NCBI GenBank assembly: GCA_964006375.1
Contig: OZ023263.1
Span: 135,174,370 to 135,238,369, forward strand
DNA from: Tillus elongatus
Lineage: Eukaryota; Arthropoda; Insecta; Coleoptera; Cleridae
Reading direction: 5' to 3'
DNA length: 64,000 bases
Numbering within the stretch: the first letter of the stretch is position 1; each line of letters begins with the position of its first letter. This document shows, in pieces, positions 50,717-60,883 of this stretch. Under the pieces are notes generated by a model. That model had not been told where the DNA came from and did not search any database. It saw only the letters and a list, made by a program, of their open reading frames with translations. The translations under genes and the position numbers were made by a program.

Positions 50717-50864
50717 AATATTCTCTTGGGTGACATTGATGGTGATGGCAGAATGGAAATGGTAATTGGTCTTACTGATCGTGTTGTGAGATCATATAGA
50801 TGGTCATCAGCATCCGATGAAAAGTTAAAGCCACCCAAGCCTGGTCCACCAGATCCTGAACGAG
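50717..50864 (+). CDS. ITFG2: ITFG2-like protein, FG-GAP exon
   Basis: 148 bp open exon: acceptor tttcag at 50711-50716, donor gag|gtaaat at 50865. It encodes 49 codons plus one base, reading ILLGDIDGDGRMEMVIG, then LTDRVVRSYRW and a Lys/Pro-rich tail with DPERG. The D.DGDG block and TDRVVR followed by RW are signature features of ITFG2 FG-GAP repeats. The phase (0 in, 1 out) fits the exon at 37796. The next exon, expected to start with a 'L..L.KWE' type segment, was not found up to 64000. This is one of only two stretches in the window that look like host protein-coding sequence under selection. Confidence 0.8.
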
Positions 50865-50956
50865 GTAAATTGATTATGTTTTTATAGTTCTAGCTAATTT
50901 TTGTAGAAGATATTCGCCTTTCAGATGAAGGCGACTAGGATCTTTTCAGAAAAAAA

Positions 50957-51059
<103 letters not shown>

Positions 51060-51063
51060 TATA

Positions 51064-51112
51064 CTTTTTTTCTCCCTCAGGGCTCGTCCGCGGCCTCTCC
51101 GCCCAGATAGCA
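51064..51112 (-). mobile_element. Very short 3' end of the RNase H-bearing LINE
   Basis: cagggctcgtccgcg and the following ~30 bases match the 3' end of the LINE at 62300-63260. The A-tract abuts the (TA)n array. Only the last ~50 bp are present. Confidence 0.7.
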
Positions 51113-51133
51113 CTGCATACATATACTTACATA

Positions 51134-51806
51134 TAGGTGTCTGGAAATGATCAGCAAAAAATTCAGGGTTATGCTACTAAAAAAATGTGTGTCACAAGTT
51201 CTTATAGCAATTTTTTGGAAACTTAAAAATAACGGAGTTACAGGGTCTCAAAAAAGAAAATTCAAATTTTTGTTGATAAGTTTTTTCGTCATTCATTGAT
51301 TCTCTTCAAATTTGGTGCATTCTTATATAATAAAATTTTGTAATTATGTTGCAAATTTGATGTGGATCCCTTGGCATTTAAAGACCGAAACTGCCCTTGA
51401 CCAACAGATAATGACTCATAACTTTTTTGCTTGAATTTTGTATCAAATCTAACAATACATGATTGAAGAGAATCATAAAATCTTTAAAAAAGATCCTCTT
51501 GTTGCATCCCGATTAAACTAACCGTTTTCGAGAAAAACATTCTTAGCGATCTGCTGGTATTGATTGAATACGAAATCACCTAATCTCATTTTCAATATTA
51601 ATGGAGTGTGCTTTGAAAACATTCTCAGTAAACAAGATCACATGGCGTCATTTTTGACAGATAATATTTTGTTGTGATTTTACTTGCAAAATAGTCCAGG
51701 TTAATTATAAAATATTAATAATAATAATAATAATAATAATATTTTTTGAGACCCTGTATTTTCATTATTTTTGAGTTTTCAATGCTCATCATTTCCAGAC
51801 ATTCTG
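51134..51806. mobile_element. ~670 bp MITE with diverged inverted repeats
   Basis: The left end aggtgtctggaaatgatcag matches the inverse of the right end (ctcatcatttccagacattctg). An inner inverted block (ttacagggtctcaaaaaa against ttttttgagaccctgtattt) extends the repeats to about 115 bp. TA flanks the left end. An (AAT)n tract lies at 51718-51742. No open frame of note, so probably a non-autonomous mariner-type element. Confidence 0.7.
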
Positions 51807-51924
51807 TGTATAGCGAAAACAAGTAGTCTAGTCAGAGAGACATATTTGTATATCAGTTTTGATAATATCAAAAGCTTAATGTAATATCCTATCTCATTTT
51901 CAAAATATTGAAGAACAATGGATT

Positions 51925-52046
51925 TTTAGTGAATTTTCGTAGAAAAAATTCACTAATGGGGAGATCCCGACTTTTGAATTTTCAAAAAATGTTTGCAAAT
52001 GAGCGCGAACTAGGACCCCTAAAACCCATATCCGGGGTCAGTTTCA

Positions 52047-52048
<2 letters not shown>
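51925..52048. repeat. Copy of the dispersed repeat seen at 6400
   Basis: Contains aaatgagcgcgaactagga and cccatatccggggtcagttt. It is followed immediately by a (TA)n array. Confidence 0.55.
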
Positions 52049-52049
<1 letters not shown>

Positions 52050-52140
<91 letters not shown>

Positions 52141-52145
52141 ATATG

Positions 52146-52238
<93 letters not shown>
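52050..52238. repeat. (TA)n array with two TATG units
   Basis: About 189 bases of TA repeat with two atgtatgtat interruptions near 52133-52150. Confidence 0.95.
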
Positions 52239-52241
<3 letters not shown>

Positions 52242-52534
52242 AAATTTTTGTCCTAGAAGAATTTAAATTTTTGGAGAGATGTAGTTGTAGAAAAGGAATT
52301 ATATTTATACCAAAGTAAATTTAAATATAAAATGCTACAGTGGATATATTGGTGAGATTTGGGATTGCAGGGGAGAGAAGTTCAGAGGAAATTTGGAAAG
52401 TGACAGAAGAAAACCATTTGACAGTTTGATTTTTTTGGAAGAAGTTTAAAAATATGTCATTTGCAAGCACAAGCTAAGCTTTTTTGTGAGACATGCTGTA
52501 TAATTAAGATAACAATAAATAAGTATAAGTACAA

Positions 52535-52536
<2 letters not shown>

Positions 52537-52596
<60 letters not shown>
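52537..52596. repeat. (TA)n array
   Basis: 60 bases of TA. The stretch 52239-52536 before it holds no recognisable gene. Confidence 0.95.
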
Positions 52597-52599
<3 letters not shown>

Positions 52600-53070
52600 A
52601 CCGATAACTCAAAAAATAATGGGCCGATTTTGATAAAATTTGGTATGTACCTTTTTTTTTTGTAAATGGCTTGGATAAGTTCGTTAGTCAGGAAAATCGG
52701 AAGAGGTTTTCCGGGAAAATTTTGAGTTTTCATTCGAAAAAAATTCTTATCTCAAAAAGTAATAAGCCGATTTTAATAAAATTTGGCATGTACCTTCCTT
52801 TTGTAAATGGCTTTGACAAGTTTGTTAGTCAGGAAAATATGACGAGGTTTTCCAGGAAAATTTTGAGTTTTCTTTCGAAAAAAAAATTTATCCCAAAGAA
52901 TAATGGGCCGATTTTGATAAAATATGGCACGTACCTTCCTTTTGTAAATGGCTTTGATAAGTTCGTTAATCAGAAAAATCTGACGAGGTTTTCGGGGAAA
53001 ATTTTGAGTTTTCATTTGAAAAAAATTTTTATCTTAAAAAATAAAAAAATTATAATAACCAAATTTGGTA
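52600..53070. repeat. ~142 bp tandem array, more than three copies
   Basis: gggccgattttgataaaat (or a close variant) starts at 52621, 52764 and 52905, with a partial at about 53046. Each unit continues with gtaccttccttttgtaaatgg, gataagttcgttag and gaggttttcc.ggaaaattt. The units share the dispersed repeat found singly at 29630, 53430 and 61360, so the family exists both as single copies and as this array. Confidence 0.9.
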
Positions 53071-53164
53071 GGTAGGTTTACGATATAAAAAGTAAACTAT
53101 ACACCAAAATTTAGATTTCTATGTTACAAGAAAAAAAAGTTATAATAAAATATTTTGTGCCAGA

Positions 53165-53349
53165 TCATTTCTATGAAAGTTCACTACCATAACGCACTTG
53201 CTGCATCCAGGCTTTTTATAATTTTTATGTCACTCTGTAACTCGGAAAGGACATGTTTCCAGACACATGTTTATATGAGATTTTTCGCTTATTTTGACTT
53301 CCAGAATATGCCCTCAAAATATATCACCTTCCTTATGAAACACCCTGTA
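53165..53349. mobile_element. MITE end with a CAGGGTGTTTC-type terminus
   Basis: The block ending gaaacaccctg followed by tata (53335-53354) is a mariner-type right terminus. Upstream, ataacgcacttgctgcatcc matches 7060 and the start of the window. Only one end was found. Confidence 0.5.
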
Positions 53350-53575
53350 TATATACATATATAAACACACATATATGACATTGGTGTGGTACTTCAAAAA
53401 TAATTGCGCGATTTATGAAACTGGGCACATATGTGGCTTTTATAAATAACTTGAATAAGTCGGTTAGCCAGAAAATCGGACGAGTTTTCCGATATTTTTT
53501 GCAATTTCTTTTGGAAAATTTGTATTCTTTGAAAATAAGTTATTTCAATGAAATTTGGTGCATAAGTCTATAATT
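53350..53575. other. No gene; one dispersed-repeat copy
   Basis: Contains ttataaataacttgaataag and cggttagccagaaaatcgg, another copy of the 29630/61370 repeat family. Confidence 0.5.
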
Positions 53576-56044
53576 ACATTTGTTTGGATTATTTGGATTG
53601 TAATTCTTTCTACAGTAATAGGTTCGAGGATGTCATCCAAACATTTGGTATAGAACCACTAGTGAATGAGGCAACTAGATGTATGGATAGAAGTTGTACT
53701 TTAGTAGACTATGTTTTGACAAATAGTAAAGATATTTCTGTGAATGTACACCATGTGCCAAAAATTACTGATCATTCCATTGTTGGTTTAAACTTTGCTT
53801 CGGTTTCAAGAGTGGAGTGTGATCATATAGAAATTGTAACCAGAAGGATGAATGATGACTCTGTCCGTAATATATGTTTAGAGTTGATTGATAATTCGTG
53901 GAATTTCGACAGCATACATGTAGATGTTATTTTTAAGGATATTGTAGATAGATGTAGGATAGTTTTAGACAGATTTGCTCCTCTTGTTACATATAGGGTT
54001 GCTAATAAACAGGTTCCTTGGTATGATCAAGAGCTTAAGCGTAAAGCAAAAGAGAGGGACTGTGCTTATAAAATTTTTAAGACATCTGTGGGAGATACAC
54101 ATGAGCATTTGTGGACTGTATACAAGTTGTATAGGAACGAGTTTGTAAATCTGCTAAAGGATAAAAAAGGGAAATATTTTGAAAGCAAAATTGACTCAAA
54201 TAGAGGTAATTCGAAGGACATGTGGAAAACACTAAAAACCCTGTACAAAGCTAAGGTAATGCAGTGAACTTTCTGGATTTCAACTTCGGCTGTGATGGTA
54301 GGGTTTCTTTTGCAGCAACGAAAAAGGAGGCTTGTGCAAAATTCAATGTATATTTTGTAAATAGTATTGATGTGATTGTAGATTCAATTCCAGTGGGTTG
54401 TCCTTGGTCTCATGAGGGTTATCGCTTGGTTGCATGTTCTTTTGTTGATTTTGAGCCTGTGAGTCTGGCTGAGCTGAATAAATATGTAAACATGATGAAA
54501 AAATGTAACATCACAGAAATCCTCAGCACAGAGTTTTTTAGAGTAACCTTTGGAGTGATTGGTCATGTAATTTTGAATTTTATTAATGTGTCCCTTAAAT
54601 ATGGTGCTTTTCCGGGGGCCCTTAGATGCAGTACAATTATACCAATTCCAAAGGGAGAGAAAGATGTTCGCCCTGTGAATACTCTGCCGAGTGTTGAGAA
54701 GCTATTGGAACATTTTGTATATTGTCAGTTAACGGATTATTTTCAGAAAAACAAACTGTTTGTTGGTTATCAGTCTGGGTTTAGATAGTATCATTCTTGC
54801 GAGACTGCTTTGCAGCTGACGATTTCTAAGTGGAAGGAAGCAATATATCATGGGAAATATGTACTAGCTGTGTTTGTTGATCTTAAGAGAGCTTTCGAAA
54901 CAATCGACAGGGATATTCTTCTGCGGAAGCTGGCATATTATGGTATTGGTGGAAATGTGTTAGTATGGCTGAAGCAATACTTGACGGGCAGGACACAGAG
55001 GACCAGATTAGAGAAAGAAATATCAGATGAGGTGGTGTGCTGCACTGGAGTTCCTCAGGGGAGTATACTCGGACCCCTACTTTTTTATCATTTACATGAA
55101 TGATATTAATTTCAGTGGAGATTTTGAATATATAAGTTTGTTTGCTGACGACACATTGATTGCCTGTACTGGATACAATGTTTCAAATATGGTTACAAGG
55201 ATGAATGAAGTTCTTGATAGGTTTGCTGCATACCTGTATGTGAACAGACTGGCGTTGAATGCGGACAAAACAAAAGCTATGTTATTGGGCAGTAAGTATA
55301 GGCTGAAGATGATAGATTGTAATAATGTAACTTTGATGATTGAAAACAAGAGGATATAATTTGTAAAAGAAATGAAATATTTGGTTTTTGTTTTGGATTA
55401 GGCACTTAGCTTTAAGAGTCACTCTGAGTACATAAGCAAGAAAATAAGGAAAAAATTATTTTTCTTCAGCAGACTCAGTCACAATTTGTCAGTGTATGCT
55501 AGTATCACGGCGTATCGCACACTGTTACAACCTCATTTTGATTACTGTGCTACCTTGCTTCACGTGATGGATCTGAACTCTCTGAATGTATTACAGAAAT
55601 TGCAGAATCGTGGAATGCGAATTGTCTTAAAAGTGAACAGATATACACCTACAAAATTGATGCTTGCGACTTTGAACTGGCAATGCATTGCAGATAGACT
55701 GTACTATTTAACGATGATATTTGTTTTTAAACTTGCAAAGAATCTGTTGCCAGCCTCTTTTGATTCATTTCTGGTTTTCAACAGATACATTCACCAATAT
55801 AATACAAGGGGTGCTGATGGTCTACACATATATAGAACCTATACAAGCGGAGCAATGAAGTCGGTGTTTTTTAGAGGTATCAGTGAGTTTAACAGCTTAC
55901 CTGATGATTTCAGAAATTGTGGTACATTGGGTTTATTTAGGAGAAAACTTTTTCAGTTATTGATGTTGAGAGCACATGTATGATTAAATGTTAATTTGTT
56001 TGTATGTATTAGGATTTCCTATATATATTGAAATAAAAATAAAC

Positions 56045-56045
<1 letters not shown>
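53576..56045 (+). pseudogene. 5'-truncated LINE with FADD-type RT and (TTA)n tail
   Basis: Starts within the endonuclease C-terminus (TLVDYVLTNSKDISV, then ITDHSIVGL, 53700-53800). A linker follows (VPWYDQELKRKAKERD), then the RT: 54264-54788 (LRCSTIIPIPKGEKDVRPVN), 54810-55103 (LAVFVDLKRAFETID, GVPQGSILGPLLF), 55060-55359 (YISLFADDTLIACTG, catalytic FADD) and the thumb with C-terminus at 55486-55983 (LQPHFDYCATLLHV). A TAG after GFR (54786-54788) and several frameshifts interrupt it. The 3' end is followed by (TTA)n at 56047-56100. Jockey/CR1-like; the clade needs a tree. Confidence 0.85.

Positions 56046-56046
<1 letters not shown>

Positions 56047-56100
<54 letters not shown>
56047..56100. 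repeat. (TTA)n microsatellite, LINE 3' tail
   Basis: About 18 units, directly after the LINE 3' UTR. Confidence 0.9.
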
Positions 56101-56102
<2 letters not shown>

Positions 56103-56219
56103 ATTCATTGCTTTCTCCCAGTGTGAGATCATCGGCATATACATCAATATTTCTGATATCATAGCTCAAAAACACGGAAAGTACCATGAAAACATGAGTT
56201 TAAGCAGAGTAGGTTCTCT

Positions 56220-56345
56220 CTGACTTCACAGCTTTGTAAAAAAAGTTTAATAAGCACATTTATCGACCGTATTTGTATTATGTCATCTTCATCATTGCAG
56301 TGTAAAGCCGATGTCCCCTTGTCATTGCAACCATGACTCTGGATC
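56220..56345 (-). pseudogene. RTE-like LINE 3' end
   Basis: agagtcatggttgca on the minus strand, then a gatgaagatgac tail, matches the 3' ends at 50390-50440 and at 8935-8990. A nearby minus-strand run DVYADDLTLGES (about 56120-56150) could be an RT palm fragment, but it is in the wrong order for this piece. Confidence 0.5.
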
Positions 56346-56607
56346 ACCATGGTTGATGTTTTTGGGAAAGCTAAAATGCCTCTGCCTTTTGGAACTGACA
56401 GAGATATATTTCTTGTAAAATGGCAGTTGTTATTTATTGGGTTTCTTCTTCTCGCTTGACATTAAACTTTAAGGCAAAGGTAATCAATGAAACAAATAAA
56501 TCAATTTCTGTTGAAAATTGACGTTAAAGAAAAAAAAATGAATAAAATAAAATAATTCTAAAATGCTAAATATATCATAAATAAACATAAAAGACTCACA
56601 TTCGAAA
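56346..56607. other. No gene recognised before the Penelope-like element
   Basis: Short frames only, including one beginning MVDVFGKAKMPLPFGTDRD on the plus strand that I could not assign. The sequence ends at the target duplication (56608). Confidence 0.35.
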
Positions 56608-57137
56608 ACATGTTTTTGTTCTGCATACAGACTTGGAGAATACTTCTCTAGCTTCACTGTTGTTTTTAAGTGGTGAAGGACGTAGCCAGCGCGTGAGCTA
56701 ACTGGAGCAAGTGGCCCTTCGAATTCTGGAAGTTCTAGGATGTTCTTCAATGCTTCTGTGACTATAGTTTCGCTGTTTGACAGCATTTTCAGACAGATTA
56801 AAATTGAATTAGTACGAAATCATGACAACTACAAATAAATATCTGTTGCTAGGTTATGATATGATGTTTTGATCAAAAAATTTTATCAAATTGAAAATAA
56901 AATGAAACACAGATGACAGATGAGGTTTTCAAAATGTCTATGTGATGTATGTCAATATTTAACCTAAAAACTAGAACTAGCCTATAATAACTATGATAAC
57001 AGTTACAACAATAAAATAACTAAACAATAACAGTATAAAAGTAGTCTCTATACAACGAAAATATCGACATACATCAACTCATTATTTTATTACAACTTTT
57101 TTTGAAATAATAGTTAAATTTATTTTCTTTGACATAT

Positions 57138-57828
57138 TTAATTAGAAAGAAGAATATCCAAGAAAGGGGAATTCATTAAATCAGTTTGCTCGTTTAAAAC
57201 AAGGTAGTTATTGTCGTGTGTGTGCCTTTTGACTTCTAAAGCTTCAAAAAAGTCTAGTTTACGTTTGTCATCATAAAAATGTAGTGGTTCTATGCGGTTA
57301 TTTATTGTAGGCCTATGTTCGGTATCAATAATATGTTTTGCAAATGTAGATTTGTCAGCGTGGTTATTTCTAAATGCGGAAATATGTTCTTTGTATCGGG
57401 TGTTAAAATTTCTAGAAGTTTGACCTATGTAGATTGCGTTACAATGTGTACAAGCTAATTTATAAACTCCAGCTTTTGTCAGGAAACAAGATTTTTCTTT
57501 CGCGTTAAATAACAAATCACGCGTCGTGTTGTAAGATTTAAAAGCTACCTTTGTATTTGTACAAGTGTTTAAAATTTTTGAAATGTTTTCTGAAGTGGTT
57601 CCAAAATAAGTTATCGAAACGTATCTGTTGTCTTCTTTGTCTGTAATATTTGGATAAATTAAATTAATCGCTAATTTGTATTCTTTTCTCTCTATCATTT
57701 TATCTATTATTTTAACAGAGTAGCCATTATTAAATGCTGTTTGCTTAATTATTGAAATTTCTTTTTCAAAATTGTTTTGTGACATAGGTATTGAAAATGC
57801 ACGATGTATCATAGAATGATAGGCTGAC
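57138..57828 (-). pseudogene. Inverted partial copy of the Penelope-like protein (GIY-YIG end)
   Basis: The minus strand is open from SAYHSMIHRAFSIP to the normal C-terminus (FLDILLSN). It includes GVYKLACTHCNAIYIGQTSR, the GIY-YIG core with its Cys pair, and R..H and E residues downstream. Upstream of 57826 the open frame (to 58007) is only the antisense of the forward copy, with no homology. It lacks RT, so it is not functional by itself. Confidence 0.85.
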
Positions 57829-57872
57829 ACAACAGTGAAGCTAGAGAAGTATTCTCCAAGTCTGTATGCAGT

Positions 57873-59882
57873 ATGGACAAGTTTCACCAAGTAAGGGCAA
57901 CAACAATCAATGAATTGAAGAGGTCTTCTATCGAAGAGCTTGCCCATTTGTATAGAAAATTGAAAATCAAGCAGATGAACGCTTCCCAGAATGCATGGTT
58001 TAACCAAGAGTGCATAAGAAAGAAGGTCATCCCGAAGTACGTAATCATAACAACTACTATAACATCAAATCAATCAAAAATTGCTATTAGAAAAGCCAGT
58101 TTCATCTGGCTGAAAGAAGAATCCAAGAAATGGTTTTCAATTCGTGATAGTTTGCTTCTTTATATCAAGGTAATCCATTCAGAACTTGCTTATAAATTAC
58201 ATCCAGTAGAATTTGATATATTAGATGACCAAATACATATTTTAGTTGGTGAATTGAAATTTAAAAAACGCTTAACACAGACAAACAAAATTAGAAACCT
58301 AGAAAGCACACAACATTTACATAATCGAGAAAGATCTCCCCCACAAACACATAAGTTTTACAAAAGGTTTGAAAACCTAAGCGATACAATTTTTACAACT
58401 GAAGAAATTTCTTTTCTAAATAAAGGATATAAATACTGCCCAAAATTTAAATTTACAAACAAAATTAAAGAGATATTAGCTTCTGAATCCGAAATTGCTT
58501 CCAGATCTATAAGGCAATATGAAAAATTAAAAATATGTGAATTTTTAAGACATTTAACTTCAAAATATGACAAACGTCAAATTAACGAAACTCAAATTTT
58601 AAAATCTGTTCAGCATAAAATATTAGACAATGATCTAGTTTTTACTAAAGCTGATAAAGGAAATACAACTGTAGCTATAAGTAGAGACGCATATAACATT
58701 AAAATTAATGATTTTATTACTACGGAAAATTTAACAGAAATTAGGAGAGACCCAACAAACGCATTTCAGACAAAACTAAAAAATGAACTTAAAAATGTGT
58801 CTCTGTTTAGTCAACAAGAAAAGAAATATCTTTTATATAAAAGCCCGCAACCACCAAAATTATATGGCCACCTGAAAATCCATAAGCCAAATATACCAGT
58901 GAGACCAGTAGTTAGCTATGTTAATACACCTAATCATAAGATAGCGAGCAAACTGGTTTCACTTATTAAAGAATACAATTACTTTCCAAAATATTCAGTT
59001 AAGAATTCTTATGAACTTACACAAAAATTAAATAACTTAATTATTCCCACAAATAGTAAATTAGTCTCGTTTGATGTTTGTAGCATGTATTCTAAGATAC
59101 CCCCTAAAGAATGTTTACCTCTATTAGAAAACGTTTTAATAGAAAAGAACGTAAATGTCATAAAAAGACAAGAAATGATGAATCTTTTGAATGAATGTAT
59201 AAAACAAAACTATTTTAAATTTAATAATAAAATTTATATGCAAAATGAAGGTCTGCCTATGGGTAGTCCGTTGTCACCTTTATTAGCCAACATATTTATG
59301 GAAAACTTAGAAAACCAAATTTTAACATCAGAACTTTCACATAATATTGTCTTTTGGTACAGATACGTAGATGATATTTTAGCATGTTTTCAAGGTAGTC
59401 ATACAGAATTAAATGAATTTTTAAATTTTATTAATAGCTTTCACACAAATATTAGGTTTACTCTAGAAGAAGAAGCTAACAGTTGTATAAACTTTTTAGA
59501 CTTAACAATTAGAAAATTAGAAAATAATTCATTTGACTTTTCAATATATAGGAAACCAACTTACACTGACACAACCATACCATACGATTCATGTCACCCT
59601 TTTTCACAAAAGCTGTCAGCCTATCATTCTATGATACATCGTGCATTTTCAATACCTATGTCACAAAACAATTTTGAAAAAGAAATTTCAATAATTAAGC
59701 AAACAGCATTTAATAATGGCTACTTTGTTAAAATAATAGATAAAATGATAGAGAGAAAAGAATACAAATTAGCGATTAATTTAATTTATCCAAATATTAC
59801 AGACAAAGAAGACAACAGATACGTTTCGATAACTTATTTTGGAACCATTTCAGAAAACATTTCAACAAAAAAAAAATTTTAA
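57873..59882 (+). CDS. Penelope-like reverse transcriptase (C-terminus lost to a frameshift)
   Basis: 669 residues. N-terminal helical region to about residue 130; ALVFTKADKGNTTVAIS-type motif near residue 265 (FTKADKGNTTVAIS); YGHLKIHKPNIPVRPVVSY; SFDVCSMYSKIP (palm Asp); NEGLPMGSPLSPLLANIF; FWYRYVDDILACF (catalytic YVDD); FLDLTIRKL; IYRKPTYTDTTIPY. The frame continues into the link and ends early at TKKKF because of extra bases in an A-tract at 59867-59876. The start ATG at 57873 is the first in frame, but translation could begin further upstream, since part of the protein may come from a spliced 5' exon in the pseudo-LTR. Confidence 0.9.
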   Translation: MDKFHQVRATTINELKRSSIEELAHLYRKLKIKQMNASQNAWFNQECIRKKVIPKYVIITTTITSNQSKIAIRKASFIWLKEESKKWFSIRDSLLLYIKVIHSELAYKLHPVEFDILDDQIHILVGELKFKKRLTQTNKIRNLESTQHLHNRERSPPQTHKFYKRFENLSDTIFTTEEISFLNKGYKYCPKFKFTNKIKEILASESEIASRSIRQYEKLKICEFLRHLTSKYDKRQINETQILKSVQHKILDNDLVFTKADKGNTTVAISRDAYNIKINDFITTENLTEIRRDPTNAFQTKLKNELKNVSLFSQQEKKYLLYKSPQPPKLYGHLKIHKPNIPVRPVVSYVNTPNHKIASKLVSLIKEYNYFPKYSVKNSYELTQKLNNLIIPTNSKLVSFDVCSMYSKIPPKECLPLLENVLIEKNVNVIKRQEMMNLLNECIKQNYFKFNNKIYMQNEGLPMGSPLSPLLANIFMENLENQILTSELSHNIVFWYRYVDDILACFQGSHTELNEFLNFINSFHTNIRFTLEEEANSCINFLDLTIRKLENNSFDFSIYRKPTYTDTTIPYDSCHPFSQKLSAYHSMIHRAFSIPMSQNNFEKEISIIKQTAFNNGYFVKIIDKMIERKEYKLAINLIYPNITDKEDNRYVSITYFGTISENISTKKKF

Positions 59883-60313
59883 ACACTTGTACAAATACAA
59901 AGGTAGCTTTTAAATCTTACAACACGACGCGTGATTTGTTATTTAACGCGAAAGAAAAATCTTGTTTCCTGACAAAAGCTGGAGTTTATAAATTAGCTTG
60001 TACACATTGTAACGCAATCTACATAGGTCAAACTTCTAGAAATTTTAACACCCGATACAAAGAACATATTTCCGCATTTAGAAATAACCACGCTGACAAA
60101 TCTACATTTGCAAAACATATTATTGATACCGAACATAGGCCTACAATAAATAACCGCATAGAACCACTACATTTTTATGATGACAAACGTAAACTAGACT
60201 TTTTTGAAGCTTTAGAAGTCAAAAGGCACACACACGACAATAACTACCTTGTTTTAAACGAGCAAACTGATTTAATGAATTCCCCTTTCTTGGATATTCT
60301 TCTTTCTAATTAA
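59883..60313 (+). pseudogene. Penelope-like GIY-YIG endonuclease, frameshifted from the RT
   Basis: An open frame runs from 59936 to 60313, with AGVYKLACTHCNAIYIGQTS (GIY-YIG signature), NTRYKEHISAF and a conserved E/N further along. It is in a different frame from the RT. The matching antisense copy at 57138-57828 shows the uninterrupted reading. It nicks target DNA in related elements. Confidence 0.9.
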
Positions 60314-60659
60314 ATATGTCAAAGAAAATAAATTTAACTATTATTTCAAAAAAAGTTGTAATAAAATAATGAGTTGATGTATGTCGATATTTTCGTTGTA
60401 TAGAGACTACTTTTATACTGTTATTGTTTAGTTATTTTATTGTTGTAACTGTTATCATAGTTATTATAGGCTAGTTCTAGTTTTTAGGTTAAATATTGAC
60501 ATACATCACATAGACATTTTGAAAACCTCATCTGTCATCTGTGTTTCATTTTATTTTCAATTTGATAAAATTTTTTGATCAAAACATCATATCATAACCT
60601 AGCAACAGATATTTATTTGTAGTTGTCATGATTTCGTACTAATTCAATTTTAATCTGTC

Positions 60660-60871
60660 TGAAAATGCTGTCAAACAGCGAAACTATAGTCACAGAAGCA
60701 TTGAAGAACATCCTAGAACTTCCAGAATTCGAAGGGCCACTTGCTCCAGTTAGCTCACGCGCTGGCTACGTCCTTCACCACTTAAAAACAACAGTGAAGC
60801 TAGAGAAGTATTCTCCAAGTCTGTATGCAGTATGGACAAGTTTCACCAAGTAAGGGCAACAACAATCAATG
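60660..60871 (+). repeat. Penelope pseudo-LTR with conserved end
   Basis: Carries a short frame (60665-60853: LSNSETIVTEALKNILELPE, ending VWTSFTK) and the caagtaagggcaac motif at about 60847-60860. The same peptide is encoded on the minus strand at 56786-56625. The motif includes gtaagg, a usual splice-donor sequence. Confidence 0.8.
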
Positions 60872-60883
60872 ACATGTTTTTGT

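Larger units (their letters stand above)
56620..60871 (+). mobile_element. Young Penelope-like element: inverted partial copy plus forward copy, 12 bp TSD
   Basis: acatgtttttgt is duplicated perfectly at 56608-56619 and 60872-60883. Inside, 56620-57826 is an inverted copy of 59616-60830 (about 1.2 kb, differing by an 8 nt insertion and a few bases). Forward sequence then runs 57829-60871, and 57831-57912 repeats 60792-60872, giving a short direct repeat that acts as a pseudo-LTR. This inverted/forward layout is known for Penelope elements. The inverted copy stops ~41 bp short of the forward end. Confidence 0.9.

Noticed and set aside
56100..56187. Minus-strand YADD motif (DVYADDLTLGES) as an RT
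   Set aside because: It is isolated, runs into a (TTA)n-derived Asn tract, and is in the wrong order relative to the nearby RTE-like 3' end.
57829..58007. Minus-strand open frame extending upstream of the inverted Penelope copy
   Set aside because: Those residues are just the antisense of the forward copy. Homology ends at the junction near 57826.
60660..60700. Possible hammerhead ribozyme in the Penelope pseudo-LTR (ctgtcaa...cgaaac...gtc)
   Set aside because: Penelope elements can carry such ribozymes, but the required CUGANGA core is not present here or in the copy near 8600.
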